The translations under genes and the position numbers were made by a program. A stretch of 64,000 bases of DNA from Anastatus disparis (lineage: Eukaryota > Arthropoda > Insecta > Hymenoptera > Eupelmidae), in the NCBI GenBank assembly GCA_017163975.1, contig JAFFSR010000316.1:189001-253000 (forward strand), in the 5' to 3' direction. Shown in pieces: positions 1 to 12,847 of this stretch (position 1 is its first letter; the number at the start of each line of letters is the position of its first letter). The notes beneath the pieces are model-generated. The model made no database searches. It saw nothing but the letters and a program-made list of their open reading frames with translations, and was not told the DNA's origin.

Positions 1-106
1 AACATTTTTCTACAGTTATTTACAGTTATTTACATTTATTTACATTTATTTACAGTTATTAACAGTTATTTACAATTATATCCAAAAATTTTTTCCATAT
101 GGGAAT
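1..106. mobile_element. Fragment of the long-TIR element family found at 43-51 kb
   Basis: Decamer repeats of the type TTATTTACAG run into a segment ending in CCATATGGG. The same order of repeats and the same flank occur near 49334-49436 and, reversed, at 44812-44900. Similarity stops after CCATATGGG. This is a truncated or window-cut copy of the inner arm of the 43338-50906 element. Confidence 0.7.
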
Positions 107-1260
107 ATTGAAATAAATTAAATAATCATCAAATGTATTCATTTAATTTGATTTATTTGCAATTTTGGTTTATGAAAGTTCTGAAATCAATTAAACAATC
201 GTTAAATACTTTAAAAAATTTATAATTTTTTTAGCAACATAAAGTTTTTCAAAATACATATAAATAAAATTGTATATATTATTTCCTACAGATATATATT
301 GTCCCCGTCTTTTATATTGTACAAATAAAAATGAAAATTCTTCTTATTCATACTTTCTTAATTATGGTATCATACGATATTTTAGGGCAAAAGATTTAAA
401 AAAATAACTATTTCCATAAAAATAAATTTTTTTTACATTTCGGTTTTCGGAAAAAATAATGCAAGAGTATTTTCTCTTCTTAAAAATGAATGATAATGTT
501 ATTAAATTAGAGTGCAACTTGGCTAGGAAAAGTTGTAAGCTTTTAAAAAACATTACTGTTTACGCCCAAAGTGATAAATATTTCTTTTGGCCGGTATATG
601 ATGAATACTGTTTTGAAATTTATAAAACCTATTGATCATATTTGTTCTCTATGTTTTTAAGTTTATGGTTGAAAATATAACAAACAAAACTGAACTATAA
701 GTTTTATAAATTTTCAAATAGAGTGTTGGGTGCTGGCAAAATTTGAAATGATTTTCATGGATAATTGAACGTGATTGATTTTAGGGAAATGTAGATAATA
801 TGAAAAAGATGTATTTATATTTTGTAAGGGTGGTTTTTATTTGGGATATTATAAATATATCTAATTAAATACAAAATAATAATTGGCTTATAATTCCCAA
901 ATTCTGAGATTTACCAGCCTACAAAATTAATAATAATAATATAACCAGGGAATTAAATACTCTACCTGTAATATTCTAATCAATTATAAGATCACTTCAA
1001 TAAATAAGTTAACAAACATCCAATTATAGGGAGCAAAACTCACTAAATAGACTTTAATTAATTTAATTAAAAGAATATAGGTTAAGTTCTGGACGATTTC
1101 TCTAGATTAAGCTAAAATAATAATAAAATATAGAAAATCAATTAAAATATACTAAATTTCCGAAAAGAAAATTATTAATTTAAGCAATAATAATAATCAA
1201 AATCTCTTTAATATTAAAACAAAAGTGAGTAATGGAGCAACACGTGCTCAATATATTTTA
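107..1260. other. AT-rich stretch with no recognisable gene
   Basis: Only short, low-complexity reading frames occur here. I see no motif, repeat pair or RNA structure that I can support. Confidence 0.6.
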
Positions 1261-1264
1261 GGTT

Positions 1265-1335
1265 ATGTAAGGGTGGGGCTCGAACAGCAGTGCGTATCTC
1301 AGATTACGCAATTCTCCAATTGGTGGCGCTAGTAT
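1265..1335 (-). repeat. Possible tRNA-like (SINE head) sequence
   Basis: On the minus strand the string TGTTCGAGCCC matches the Pol III B-box consensus at 9 of 11 positions and sits in a plausible T-arm. The A-box upstream is poor, so a full tRNA cannot be drawn. It could be a decayed SINE head or chance. Confidence 0.3.
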
Positions 1336-3860
1336 CGTCTTTCCTCGGAGTCTTTCTCTCTTTAATCTTCAGCAGGCGTTTTATAAAAGCGAGGTTATAA
1401 CAACTTAATATATTTCGTATATATATATATCTTCAGAAACTAAATTACTATGACCTTTGACCTTTAATATGTTTAAAATTATTTGCTCTTAATAGTTTGT
1501 TAGCTTCACCATTGTAAGAAAATTTATTATAAATCAAAGAAAAGTTATCAAAAAAAATTGTTTATAGAGAATTTATCAAACCGCTATCTCTTATTAATCT
1601 CTCACAAAGTTCGAATTTCTACTACTAAAATGAATCTTTAATTGATACTAAGTTAATAAGAAATAGGTAATTTTATAGACTCCGTAAGACAAAAAGTCCA
1701 GTAAAAGAAAACTTAAAAAGAAAACAAAGAAAGTTTCTATAATTAGTTATAAACTATTATTTTTAGATTATAAATAATTGAGGTTGTCTTTTCAATTCAA
1801 TATACTTCAAAAAAAAAAAAAAAAATATAGTCAGCTTTATAGAAATTTTTCTCACTAGATTACCAAATTATTTCTTATTCTTAGATATTTCAGTTTAGGA
1901 ATGCGAAATAAAATCTCACAGTTAATTTTCACTATTTAATTTAATAACAAATTTCTCCTCAATGATTAACTAAGACAACAATTTAAATTTTCGCTAATTC
2001 ACAATGATACCACGAATTACTGTTAGGTTAGAGAACCACGTGGCTATTTATATAGCCTGCCGTGACTTCTCCGCAAAATATTTTAAATATTACAACAAAA
2101 TTTCAATTTTTGATTTCTTTCTAATTTATTTATTGTTAATTAATAGCAACAAATTCAATTAATTACACGTTGCTATTAATTTATCACGAGAGAGAGAGAA
2201 TTTGTATTTCCTTTTCACTTCGCGCACTATCACTTTTTATATCACCATAAAAAAAAATAATTAAATTTAATACAAATTATACCTGTCTTTGTTCGTTGCT
2301 ACGCTCGACTTCAGCCATCCCTTTAGCAATCTCAAGCAAAAGAAAAAAAAAACAGCAAAACTCCGAAAATCTGCCCAAATGATATCCAAAATGGCCGGTA
2401 ATTTGCTCTAGGGACCCTTTAGGATAATGGCTATAGTTGGCGGTTGATATTAACTTCCGCTCGACCGAATTTTATTTGATAAAAGGAGAAAAAGAAAAAA
2501 AAAAGAAATAACAATGCTTTATAATCTTTAACAACCACCAAGAAAACTCAACAATACTAATTAACAATAATAACTTTAATAAATAACAGTGAACAATTTA
2601 GTTTTAAAGAAAAAGTATTAGCGTATGACTATACAATAGGGCTACCGAAACGATAATGAGGCACGAAGAAGAAGGAAGCGAACGCTGAGCATCAGTGGCT
2701 TCTTCTTCTCTATTGCTCTCTTTGTTACTCTCGTTATTTCCTATTTGCTATCTTTTTTTATTTCGCGACTCACTAATCAAATAAGGTTCTTTTATCATTT
2801 TATTCTGGTGTAGTTTACTACTCGCTAGTCAAATTACATGTTACTTCCTATTACTAGTGTAGTATTATTACGCTTTTACAGGTTACGCCATCTACGCGCT
2901 TAATTTGATTACATTAATTCTTATTTTCTTTATGAATAATTAATGCGTTATTTCATTACAATAAAAAGTCTCATTTTTCATCAAATAACATAAACAAACA
3001 TTAGTTAATAATATAAGTAATAATTTCTGATTATTCATTATTTTAGGCTCGCTTGAATCTTTATTCTGTTAACTATTTTCATTTTTAACTATTTCGTATA
3101 ATTACACAGTTATTTTATTTATTTGTACTGTAGCGCCATCTATAAAAATATACTAAAATGCCGTAACAACAAGTAAATAGAAATTATTATTTAAATTATA
3201 TTTGAATATCTTTAGATTTTGCGCGCCACCTATAATATGACTCATTTCAGTTCTTATCTGTTAATCTAGCATCTCTTTTTATTATAATTAAGTTTTTTTA
3301 TATATACGCTATCTTTTTATCATATGTGTCTATCCTACTTTATCGACTTTAGTTATTCTATCAGTGTATTCCTATATCTCTCTCTCTTTCTACTTTTTAA
3401 CTAACTCTACGCGAGCGCCACGATAGCGAGCACGTGTTCGTATATTTTGTGCCGTCGGCGCCGTTTCGCCGCCTCCTAGACGTTTGATTATGAGAATCGT
3501 CTGCTCGGGGCTCTCTGTGTGTCTCGTGAGTGTATATGTGCATAGTTGTTTCTTCGTCAGTGCCGTCAGCCGGTAGTCCAACGTACATGGCTACTTGGCA
3601 ATAGGTTATGTGATCAGCTGTGTACATCCAGGGCTCAGCACCGAAAACAAGAACACAACAGAATTATTTCTCTATTGGTTTCTTACGGTGGCCTTGGTCA
3701 CTGTCACGAGTGTGGTGATTATGCTTTTATGAATTCACACGCTCGGGGAATTATGAATGATTTTTCTTTTTAATAGGTTTTTAATAGATAATTATTTTAT
3801 TTAAATAAAACAAAAAAAAAATTATTGTGGCGTGAAAATACCACGTCACAATTTTATAAT
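1336..3860. other. Mosaic with GC-richer island; possible old LTR or promoter DNA
   Basis: Around 2020-2070 the minus strand carries a TATA-like box (CTATATAAATAGCC) beside a CACGTG core. A diverged relative lies at 18060-18110. GC-rich blocks occur at 2290-2470 and 3405-3730, and 3828-3857 forms a hairpin with arms like TTGTGGCGTG. These traits would fit old LTR or promoter DNA, but no LTR ends or coding domains were found. The short open frames at 3390-3770 match nothing I recognise. Confidence 0.3.
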
Positions 3861-4290
3861 TTTTATTCAACACTATAGTATAGAATGATCGGTCTAATGT
3901 TGGAAAAGAAAAATGAATCTGTCTTAATTAAATAAAGTAGAGATGAAATGTATTCAAAAAATTTGTATCCAATTTGTATTGTTCTAATGAAAAAAATTAT
4001 TTAATTATGATATTAAATTTTATAAATAAATCTTTCTTATGTTTTTAGAATAATATAAAAAATGATTTATTGCAAAAAAGATATGGTTAATTAGGTAATA
4101 AATCACATACATGGCAAGAAGTATTGTAGTTTATTTTATGAAAATATAACATTTGAAACATAATGCCTCATTTAAATAATCAGTTTTTTTATTTTTAAGA
4201 AAAATGTCGCATTTGTTTTTTAATTGTTTGCTAAACATTCTTGAGTTGATTATAAATAATTAAAAACGAAATCAAAAGTATTTAATATAA
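3861..4290. other. AT-rich spacer, nothing recognised
   Basis: Low-complexity AT-rich DNA without coding signal or repeat structure that I can support. Confidence 0.5.
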
Positions 4291-4299
4291 TTTCTTATC

Positions 4300-4720
4300 A
4301 TGCGAGACCAAATTATATATAAAGACCTAATGACGAGACTCTTGCGCGTCTACGTAATAGCATTTCCGAACGCGTCGAGTACGGAACAAATAGAAAACCA
4401 TTCATGGGACAGAATGCGGCCGGTGAGTAAGACTAAGTCAGTATATCGTGCGATGAGACTGGAGTTGGATTTACGCTTGTTAATACTCAGTCCTTTGCAT
4501 GAGCCGGAATAGGTTTTGTGACTGGCAGGGGTATTAATGTACACCGTATGAAACTTGCACAAGACGCAAGTGGGTCATAAGTCATTATTCTCAAGACAGA
4601 CGATATGTAGAACTTATTTTGGCTGTGCAATATGCAATTTCCATACTAAAAGTCGATAGACTTTATACTGATATTTTTTAGGACTGTGCGACGCCAATAT
4701 TTTTTTCCGTGTGTAAGAAA
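4300..4720. other. GC-richer unassigned block with short open frames
   Basis: A 70-codon frame on the plus strand (4300-4512) overlaps one of equal length on the minus strand (4350-4562), and a good splice-donor-like string (GGTGAGTAAG) lies near 4420. Neither peptide resembles a family I know. It could be an exon or an old repeat; coding status is unproven. Confidence 0.2.
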
Positions 4721-4796
4721 TAACGCTTTTCTCTATCCTTAGGCGAAACCACGTTACATAAATTAACAATTAATTATTTGATTTATTTTGTTTTTG

Positions 4797-4884
4797 CGCG
4801 TGTATGCGTCGTTCATTCCTGCCACCCAGCATTTGCTGCGCAAGCGAAGCGAGCGCGAGCTGGCTGGGGCGGCAGGAATGAAAA

Positions 4885-4900
<16 letters not shown>
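4797..4900. repeat. Small GC-rich hairpin, MITE-like
   Basis: CATTCCTGCC near 4814 is matched in inverse near 4871-4880, and the similarity spreads into the flanking GTGTATGC/GCATGTG text. The loop holds a GC-rich run. It directly precedes the GA-rich minisatellite. Confidence 0.45.
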
Positions 4901-5690
<790 letters not shown>

Positions 5691-5699
5691 GAAATGAGA

Positions 5700-6100
5700 A
5701 AAAAGAGTGTGTACACTTTTTATAACACTACATTATTTATAAGATAAGATTTTAAAGTTTATTATCATATTTTATTAGAATACAATTCGTTCAAATTTAT
5801 AAACGCAACGTACATAGTATCGTCTTTTTTTTGTTATGAGAGAGATAAAGACAGAATACAATTGTTGAGTTCATAAACACACACAATATTTAGAAACATT
5901 ACTGCAATATTCAGAACGATCACTGAAAGATGTCAGTAGGGTTGCTGTAATCATTCACCGCCTAATCTTTTTGATGTACAAAGGTTGTCGTTGTAATTAC
6001 AGATATTTTTTTTCATAATCCTAATTTTGGAATCGATTCGCATAATTTAATTCTAATAAAAGACTCGCTTAAAACATAGAAAAAATATGGAAAAAATTTT
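5700..6100. other. AT-rich spacer, nothing recognised
   Basis: No coding domain, RNA or repeat structure that I can support. Confidence 0.5.
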
Positions 6101-6104
6101 TTGA

Positions 6105-6185
6105 CATAACTGTGGTTTGAACTTACGCACTCGAGGACACGAAACGGAAACCTTAACCATTACGCTACTAACGCTTGTTGTGTAG
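6105..6185 (-). repeat. tRNA-derived SINE-like sequence
   Basis: On the minus strand the A-box TAGCGTAATGG (6157-6167) fits the Pol III consensus fully. A weaker B-box, GTTCAAACC, follows about 33 bp downstream. The spacing is that of a tRNA gene, but stems pair poorly, so this is a tRNA-derived SINE head or a tRNA relic. Confidence 0.5.
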
Positions 6186-6708
6186 TATGATAATCCGATA
6201 TGTTTATTGTTTGTTATTAGCATTATACATTTTTTGCATTTATTTTTTACGTAGAATAAATTTATCATAAAAAAAAACTTTAACAATTTGTTTAGTTGAA
6301 AATATTTTTACGAAGATAATTATAAACTTTATTAATCAATTTCTACTTTATCGACTCCTTCATCCAAAAAATTCAAATTTTGTTAGTAATTTCATTCTAT
6401 TATTCACTAAATTTTGATTTTTCAGATTAATTCAAACTTTTTTTTTTAATATTTACGTATTTTTTTATATTTATAAATTTATTCATGAATAAATTAAAAT
6501 ATTGTAGAATTAATAAATAAATTTGATAAATTGATGTTTTATACTAAAATATTCTATGCATAAAGAAATAATGTAGAATTTTATCATATAATAATAAGTT
6601 CTATTATTTTTTTGTAGAATAATCATTTAACTATGTGAAAAATCATTTATATGAAAATATTTGTTGAAAATAAATTTCTAACCTATTACTTTAGAGAAAA
6701 TATATATA

Positions 6709-6918
6709 CAGGGTGCGCTAAAAGTACCGGAACGGTGAAATAACTCTGCGGGATTGTATTTTAGGAGAAAAAGCTTAAAACAAAAGATAGACGATATTTT
6801 CTTGGCTATTCGACGGTGATAATGACCATGACCTTGACCATAACCTTGAATGTCATTTTCTCCTAAAATACAATATCGCAGAGTTATTTCGCCGTTCCAG
6901 TACTTTTGGACCACCCTG
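6709..6918. mobile_element. 210 bp MITE flanked by TA, mariner-like ends
   Basis: The ends are inverted copies starting CAGGGTG and continuing to AAAAGTAC and GGAACGG; similarity runs about 65 bp inward. TA dinucleotides flank both sides (6707-6708 and 6919-6920), as expected for Tc1/mariner. The centre carries tandem TGACC hexamers. It is too short to encode a transposase. Confidence 0.8.
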
Positions 6919-7066
6919 TATATATATTAAGGTGATCGTTATTTACCGAATTGCTTGAAACCTTATTCCCAAATCTTATATCGATTTCTTAACACTAAAA
7001 ACTTAGGAACCCATTCAAAGACCTTTTTCGAATGGCTATTTAACCCTCCCAGTACTCAAAAAATTG

Positions 7067-7697
7067 AAAGTATAGTTTTTAGTAATTAAAAAAAAATTGT
7101 TTAACTTGATATCAGCTTTATAAAATATTGTGATATTTTACAACGTTATAGTAAATACTTTAATACAAAAGGTCCAAGTGGTATTTTCGAGTTAAATATT
7201 GTTGATAAAAAAATTTTGAAGATTCAAAAATTCGAGTTAGGCCCTTTTTGCCAATTTTGTATGAATAATTAAGGCTTCGTGATGAATAAATCATAAGAAA
7301 ATCATTTGATTATTTGAAATACATTTATTATTTACTTTTACTTACATAATACAAGATATAATAAAACATTCAGTTTTTGAATCCTCATTTTCATTCACGA
7401 AGGGAAAAACATTTTTATTGTACTAATTTTGCGCAATGTTGATAAAAATTGCATTAAAGATTTTAAATCTGTAAGTTTTGCCTTTTTTATTCCAATATTA
7501 TCGATGTTTGTTAACTTGTTTGTAGCTTTCATAAGACTTTTTCGGGAAATTTGAAATAATGAAAATGTTGCATAATTCAAGTTAGGCCCTTCTTGTATGT
7601 TCTGTATCATTTAAACATACAGAAACACGTTTTTATTCTTCTATATTTTATAAACATATAAAGAATATCTCCTAGATACATTTTCAATCATAATTTC
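7067..7697 (-). repeat. Inverted-pair repeat, copy 1 (with 71-codon frame)
   Basis: This segment is the reverse complement of 15192-15845 with only scattered differences. It contains a 71-codon frame at 7395-7610 (minus) that begins MIQNIQEGPNLNYATF and differs from the frame in copy 2 at two residues. The string AGGGCCTAACT recurs at three places in or at the edge of the unit. I do not recognise the peptide. The pair flanks 7.5 kb that includes the transposon at 9915-12847. Confidence 0.85.
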
Positions 7698-8220
7698 AAA
7701 AAGGGCCTAACTCGAGTTAGATCTATATTCCACGCGATTCCTCATATAATAATAAGTTAATATTATTACAATAGTTTAAAATGTTATTATATTTATGCAC
7801 ATTCGCATAATCAAAATCTACTTATAAGTTTAAAGTCAAAGTACACTGAATGATTAATTATTTACAGTGGCTTTCTAAACTGCTATTTAATTAAGATCAA
7901 ATAAAGAAGTTAGTTTGAATTGTGAACCTACAATACACTAAACAATCAAGTTTAAAATACACAACAGAAACCTATGAAAATAAAGCGAACAAGCTGTTCA
8001 GCTTGATAACTTTTAAATTATAGATAAGAATTTATTTTTCAGTTTAAAAAAGCTGAAGTTGTAGTGACAATCCGAAAAATATCAGCAGAATCTACTGATT
8101 TATCTACCAAATTTATTGATACTGTTCACTGTTCAGTGTAAGTCAGTATCTACAATTGTACTCAATAATTAGCTGTGAAAGTTATTGATTTTTCTAATTT
8201 TCTTAGTGTATTTAGTACAA
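7698..8220. other. AT-rich spacer, nothing recognised
   Basis: No coding, RNA or repeat signal seen. Confidence 0.5.
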
Positions 8221-8221
8221 T

Positions 8222-8590
8222 GTTTGTAAATATGCAGACCATACCTCGAGAGAGTTTTGCCTCAACAAACATGATTCGCGACGCACTAGAAAAAGTGATG
8301 CTTATTGCATCGTAAATCACGCATACTGCTTCGCATTTCATAATTCATGCATCACTTTTTCTCGTGCATAAGTCGAAATACAGTGCGCGAGGTGGCGCCG
8401 CATCGAAAAATTTCATGCTTGTTTCGACACGCATCGATATTTATCGTTAATGCAAGCCGCCTTGTGGCCCGTTTTAAAAGCGCACCATCGTTTATGATGC
8501 AAAACCTTCTCCGTGTAGCAAGGTCCTTTGTCTTGTTCAATTTTAGAATAAATTCCAAATTGGTGTGACATCTACAATAATAATTATAAC
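8222..8590. other. Locally GC-richer block with a hairpin
   Basis: GCACTAGAAAAAGTGATGC near 8283 is matched in inverse by GCATCACTTTTTCTCGTGC near 8350, forming a hairpin of about 90 bp. Two overlapping open frames of 73 codons (plus, 8347-8568) and 81 codons (minus, 8352-8597) follow. Neither has a recognisable motif, and being mirror frames in one GC-richer patch they are probably not coding. Confidence 0.3.
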
Positions 8591-8852
8591 GAACCATTTA
8601 ATATCGAATCAATTTTTATTATACAATTATTCTAATATTGTAATATAGCACATTAAATAATATGATCGCCTTAAACTACAATTTCGTTATAAATAAATCC
8701 TTGCCAAATATATAAAGTTAATAAATATAGGATATTTTTATACTAATATTCGTAATACTGTTTCAATACTAATATTCGTTATTTTATTTACAAAAGATTT
8801 TACATACTACTTTTCTTTAGTGATGAAATAGCGTTTAACATAATGTTTTTTA

Positions 8853-9052
8853 TGGCTCGAATTCATAGACCCAACTCAAGTCAAAGGCTAGAAGTTATAG
8901 TCGTTACTTAGTTCTCAAATATTCTATCCTTGTTCTTCTTATGGAAAAAGGGTAAGAAAAACATAGATAGAATATCTGAGAACTGAGTAAAGTATATAAC
9001 TTCTAGCCTAACGATTGTTACTTGAGCTGCGTTACTGGATTCGTACCTATGT
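8853..9052. mobile_element. About 200 bp foldback MITE
   Basis: The left half (CAACTCAAGT, then GGCTAGAAGTTATA, then AGTTCTCAAATATTCTATC) is repeated in inverse in the right half, so the whole unit can fold into one hairpin with a loop near 8945. Ends and target-site duplication were not resolved. Confidence 0.7.
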
Positions 9053-9059
9053 CAATGGA

Positions 9060-9914
9060 GATAATATAATACAATACATGACATAAGTGCAAACATTATT
9101 TATAATCTTTAAAACGATTGCAAATGTCATAAAATAATTGCGAATAATATGCGCTTTTTATCAAAAATATATTTAATATTGTAATATTAATATGAGACAT
9201 GTAAACAAGATTTCAATGTACTCGCACGCTCACATTTTATTACACAGTGTAAAAATAGACCATATAGTTCTCGCAAAAGTGTGACTGAGGTGCAGATTTA
9301 GATTACATAGTGTTAATAATGCCAAAGTCAAGATTCATATTATTAAATCATGATTCTAATGTTTGTATTGATAAGTTTTACTTACAAAATATAAATTCAT
9401 TAACTCATATGTAATCTCAAGTTGATATTTTGACCATACTTAATATAGCTGTACCTATGAAATGTCTTATTTATCAAAACATTTTCTTTTATTTAAGTTA
9501 TATAATATTCAAAAGATTTTATTACGTATAAGGCTGATTCCATTTCAAATCGAACAGTCAGTATACACTCAAGTCACCAATTACTGCGCTAATGGAGTAT
9601 GTTATTCTACCCTAAAAATAAGGGTATACGTATTTTTTTATTTTGCTGAAATATCAAAATTGCATCAGATATGCACTTTTGAAAATTGCATACAAAAACT
9701 AAATGTTAAAACTGAAAATGTTGAGAATAACTTTAGAGGGCTATCGTTTTACCAATTTTTAATGAATTTTGGTAAACCTTATTTTGTTTTATTATGTTTT
9801 AAGCCCTCTTTAATTCAGTGAAAGAAATTTCAAAAAAGACTAAAAAATGACTAAGATATGTGCATTTTACCAATAAATTTACTTTTTATGCACATGCATT
9901 TTTCTCGAAAAACC
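9060..9914 (+). other. AT-rich spacer with one unrecognised 119-codon frame
   Basis: The only long frame is 9462-9821 (plus). Its product is rich in Phe, Leu, Tyr and Ile, has no motif or repeat that I recognise, and its composition is what AT-rich DNA gives by chance. I regard it as probably non-coding. Confidence 0.25.
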
Positions 9915-12847
9915 CATTTTTTTTTTTGCTGAAATTCTTTGTGCTCATAGAGGACCAAATTACCTATCTAATGGTACTTGGTTGATCCCGTACTTATTTA
10001 TTTGAAGCGAGAAAAAAAATTCACAAATTTTATTGGTGAAAAATTTTTGTATATACGTTCGGAAATTTTAAGCAATGTAGATTTAAACACTATCCTTCTT
10101 TTAGCATTACCCAGGAACAACGACGTGGACGTAGAAGGTTTCTGTTCTCTTCGGGGTGCTTTTTTAAAGTGAGTTCCCCTTGCATCTCACTGTTGGGATG
10201 CGTCAAAAATATAATTATAAATAATTACTTTTTTTTATTTTTGCACTTATTATTTTAAGTTCTTAGTGTAGCCTTACAACGTTTGACTTTTTTTTCTTGT
10301 CTATCACTTTAGTCAGTGCATGTATAGCTGTTCTGCCAACAAATATATGCGATTTCAATTCCCCAAGTTGTTTTAACCACATATGACTTTTTTGAATCCC
10401 ATTATATTTAGGGACTGTACTCCATTCAATATTTTTTTCTTTTCTAAATTTTTCAATCTCATTTATTGGTAATAATATGATTTTGATTGCACTGGTGTAC
10501 TTTTGAACCCAATTCATAAAATCGTCAGCATTTTGTATCGATTCTTCATGAACTCTTTTTAAGTTATGAGAAGTAGCATAATGCTTTAGAAGCCCACCTA
10601 TTCCATCAACGGCTCCTTTCCCATGATCAGTCGCAGAAAATAACCATTTTATTTGATAAGAAAAATGTTTGTATTCATGTAGCTGAAAACGATTTTTAAA
10701 TTGGCTTGCAGCTCCATCTCATATAATAGTGACTTTAGTAACTAAATCATTTTTCATAAGATCGATAATTTTATTTATTGCTAATAGCGCATATGCAGTA
10801 TCATGCTTTTTGTCGTCACTAACGATCGCAAAGCTTTGCGTTATCTCTCCTTGGTAACAGACTGCAGTAAAAATAAAAATTTGGTTATTTACTTAATGAT
10901 TTCCCTGAACCGCTTTATTATTTATTACAGATCAATTTTCTGCAAAATCAACGTGGATAATTAACTTAGTAGGATTAGCTTTACCTTCTTCTTTTTCTTT
11001 TTTTATAGCTTCACGTTGAATATTTTTTATGTATACGTGAGTACTTGCTTTTAGTGCGCAGATTGAAAATTTTTCTTTAAAAACTGATAAGCTTACTGTT
11101 TGTTTGATAAGATTACCATTATCCCACAAAGCAAACGTAATTTCATCTTCACAATTTTCTTTCAGTTTTAACAATTTTAATGTGATACCCTCACTACCGG
11201 GGCAATAATTGCATTCTTGCAAGAAACACGAATCAGATGGTTCAGAACCCAACATTGCGTTAGTTATTTCTGAACGAATTAAATCTAATTTAGAATTATT
11301 ATCGCCTCTAAAACGAATTAAACTTCTAAGAAACAGTTCAAAATTTTCGCAATGTACACAAAGACAAGTTTCCTTCACAGGGCTTGTTAAGACGAAACTT
11401 GGTCTTAGACTACAGAATTTCGATTTTCCTATTTATAAGTTTGGATTTTCTTGTCTTAATTGACTATATGTTTCTTTTAAGCTTCGAGTAAAAAACCGTT
11501 TAACTTTTTTAGTTTTTGTATTATTAACTTTAACAGTAACAACATCAGATTTATTTGGACTTTGTCTACTACAATTAAAATCATCATATAAAAAATATTC
11601 CATAGCGATATTTTTTGTATTTTCATCAATAGGATGACCAGTATATGAATCTGGCTCCGAATAAACTCCTTTATTTTTCACGAGATTTCTTGATTTATTG
11701 ATCATATACTCGCTTATATTCGGGAATAGTGAGCAAATTTTTATTTTGCCTAATTTTGAAGGTAGTAGAGTTAGAAGTTTTATTTTCTCCGAAACAGAAG
11801 AACATTTTTCTAAAGCCGATTTAAAATTTTCTACAAATTCGTTCCAATAGTTTTCAGTCGAACTTTTGTCCGATTCTATTGATTCAACTGAAATGCCATA
11901 CGCATCTTCTAATTTACTTCCGACAGTAGCAGAAAAAGCTGAAATTAAAGATTTTTTCTTTTTAGATACGTAATTTTCTGTTATATTTTTAGGTATTGCA
12001 GTTTTTCTTTTTAGCGGCGAGACGCATTGAGGTAAAATTGTATTAATACTCTCGTTTCATTCCTGTATTCGTTCGGGTGTCTTGGGGATAAAATCATCAT
12101 GTTTTCCGCTAAAAAGTTCAGTGATTTAATTTTGAGATGTAGATTCAAGATCACTTAAAATCATTTTTTATATGCGTTCATGGCAATTTTTGCATACATT
12201 AGTAGAGGGCAGTATCTTTAAATCTGGATAAAGCTGTGCCAAATTAATGGGCAAATCTTCCAACGGTCTAAAACGTAAATTTCTGCTTTTACAAACTACC
12301 TTCTTATGCATTTGAAAAAAATCGGGACATCGAATTCTTGTAGAGGAGTGAATTTCGGACATCGTAATTGCAGAGTTTTGTTTACTTTTTCACTAGTCCG
12401 AAAAGTACCTTTCAAAGCAGACGTAAGAATAACTAGCTTGTATATAACAATTCTAATATGCTGTTTTGGTTACGCGAGGTATTTGTCCGCGAATGAGCCT
12501 CCTATTATCTGTACATCGAAACATACATAATATTGATATACACGAACAGAATTATTATTTTCCATTTTTTAATATTTATTTTTATATTACGAATTTTTAT
12601 ATATATATATCACTATTGATGATATATACATACATACAAAGGTAAACAAATAATGAGCGAAGCATGCGACAGCGTTGGAATGAACATTGCTTAAGACTTT
12701 CGAACGTATATACAAAAATTTTTCACCAATAAAATTTGTGAATTTTTTTTCTCGCTTCAAACAAATAAGTACGGGATCAACCAAGTACCATTAGATAGGT
12801 AATTTGGTCCTCTATGAGCACAAAAAATTTCAGCAAAAAAAAAAATG
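9915..12847 (-). mobile_element. TIR transposon carrying a decayed transposase-like gene
   Basis: Inverted terminal repeats of about 165 bp lie at roughly 9915-10082 and 12690-12847. They read CATTTTTTTTTTTGCTGAAA from outside inward and share a 40-codon open stretch (KREKKFTNFIGEKFLY) in mirror frames. Between them a minus-strand gene relic (10263-12362) fills most of the element. The outermost bases and the target-site duplication are unclear because the ends are poly-T. The right end abuts the 165 bp satellite. Confidence 0.75.
10263..12362 (-). pseudogene. Transposase-like gene relic (DFAEN / DGAAS / HGKG-DGIGG family), copy 1
   Basis: Reading from 12362 downward, an N-terminal Cys-rich region (VCKNCHERI) is followed by a Lys/Ser-rich linker, a block with KNKGVYSEPDSYTGHP, a Cys cluster (CLCVHCENFELF, then CNYCPGSEG), the motif IHVDFAEN, then DGAASQFKNR, HGKGAVDGIGG and a C-terminal region ending RTAIHALTKVI. 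The three acidic motifs are spaced as in an RNase-H-fold DDE/D nuclease, so it is probably a cut-and-paste transposase; that function is inferred. Breaks: three stops before 11705, a one-base frameshift near 11400, a stop replacing Trp after DFAEN, and a stop just before DGAAS. A second copy of the family lies at 55673-56400. Confidence 0.7.

Noticed and set aside
8347..8597. Mirror open frames of 73 and 81 codons
   Set aside because: Both strands are open in one GC-richer patch and neither peptide has a recognisable motif.
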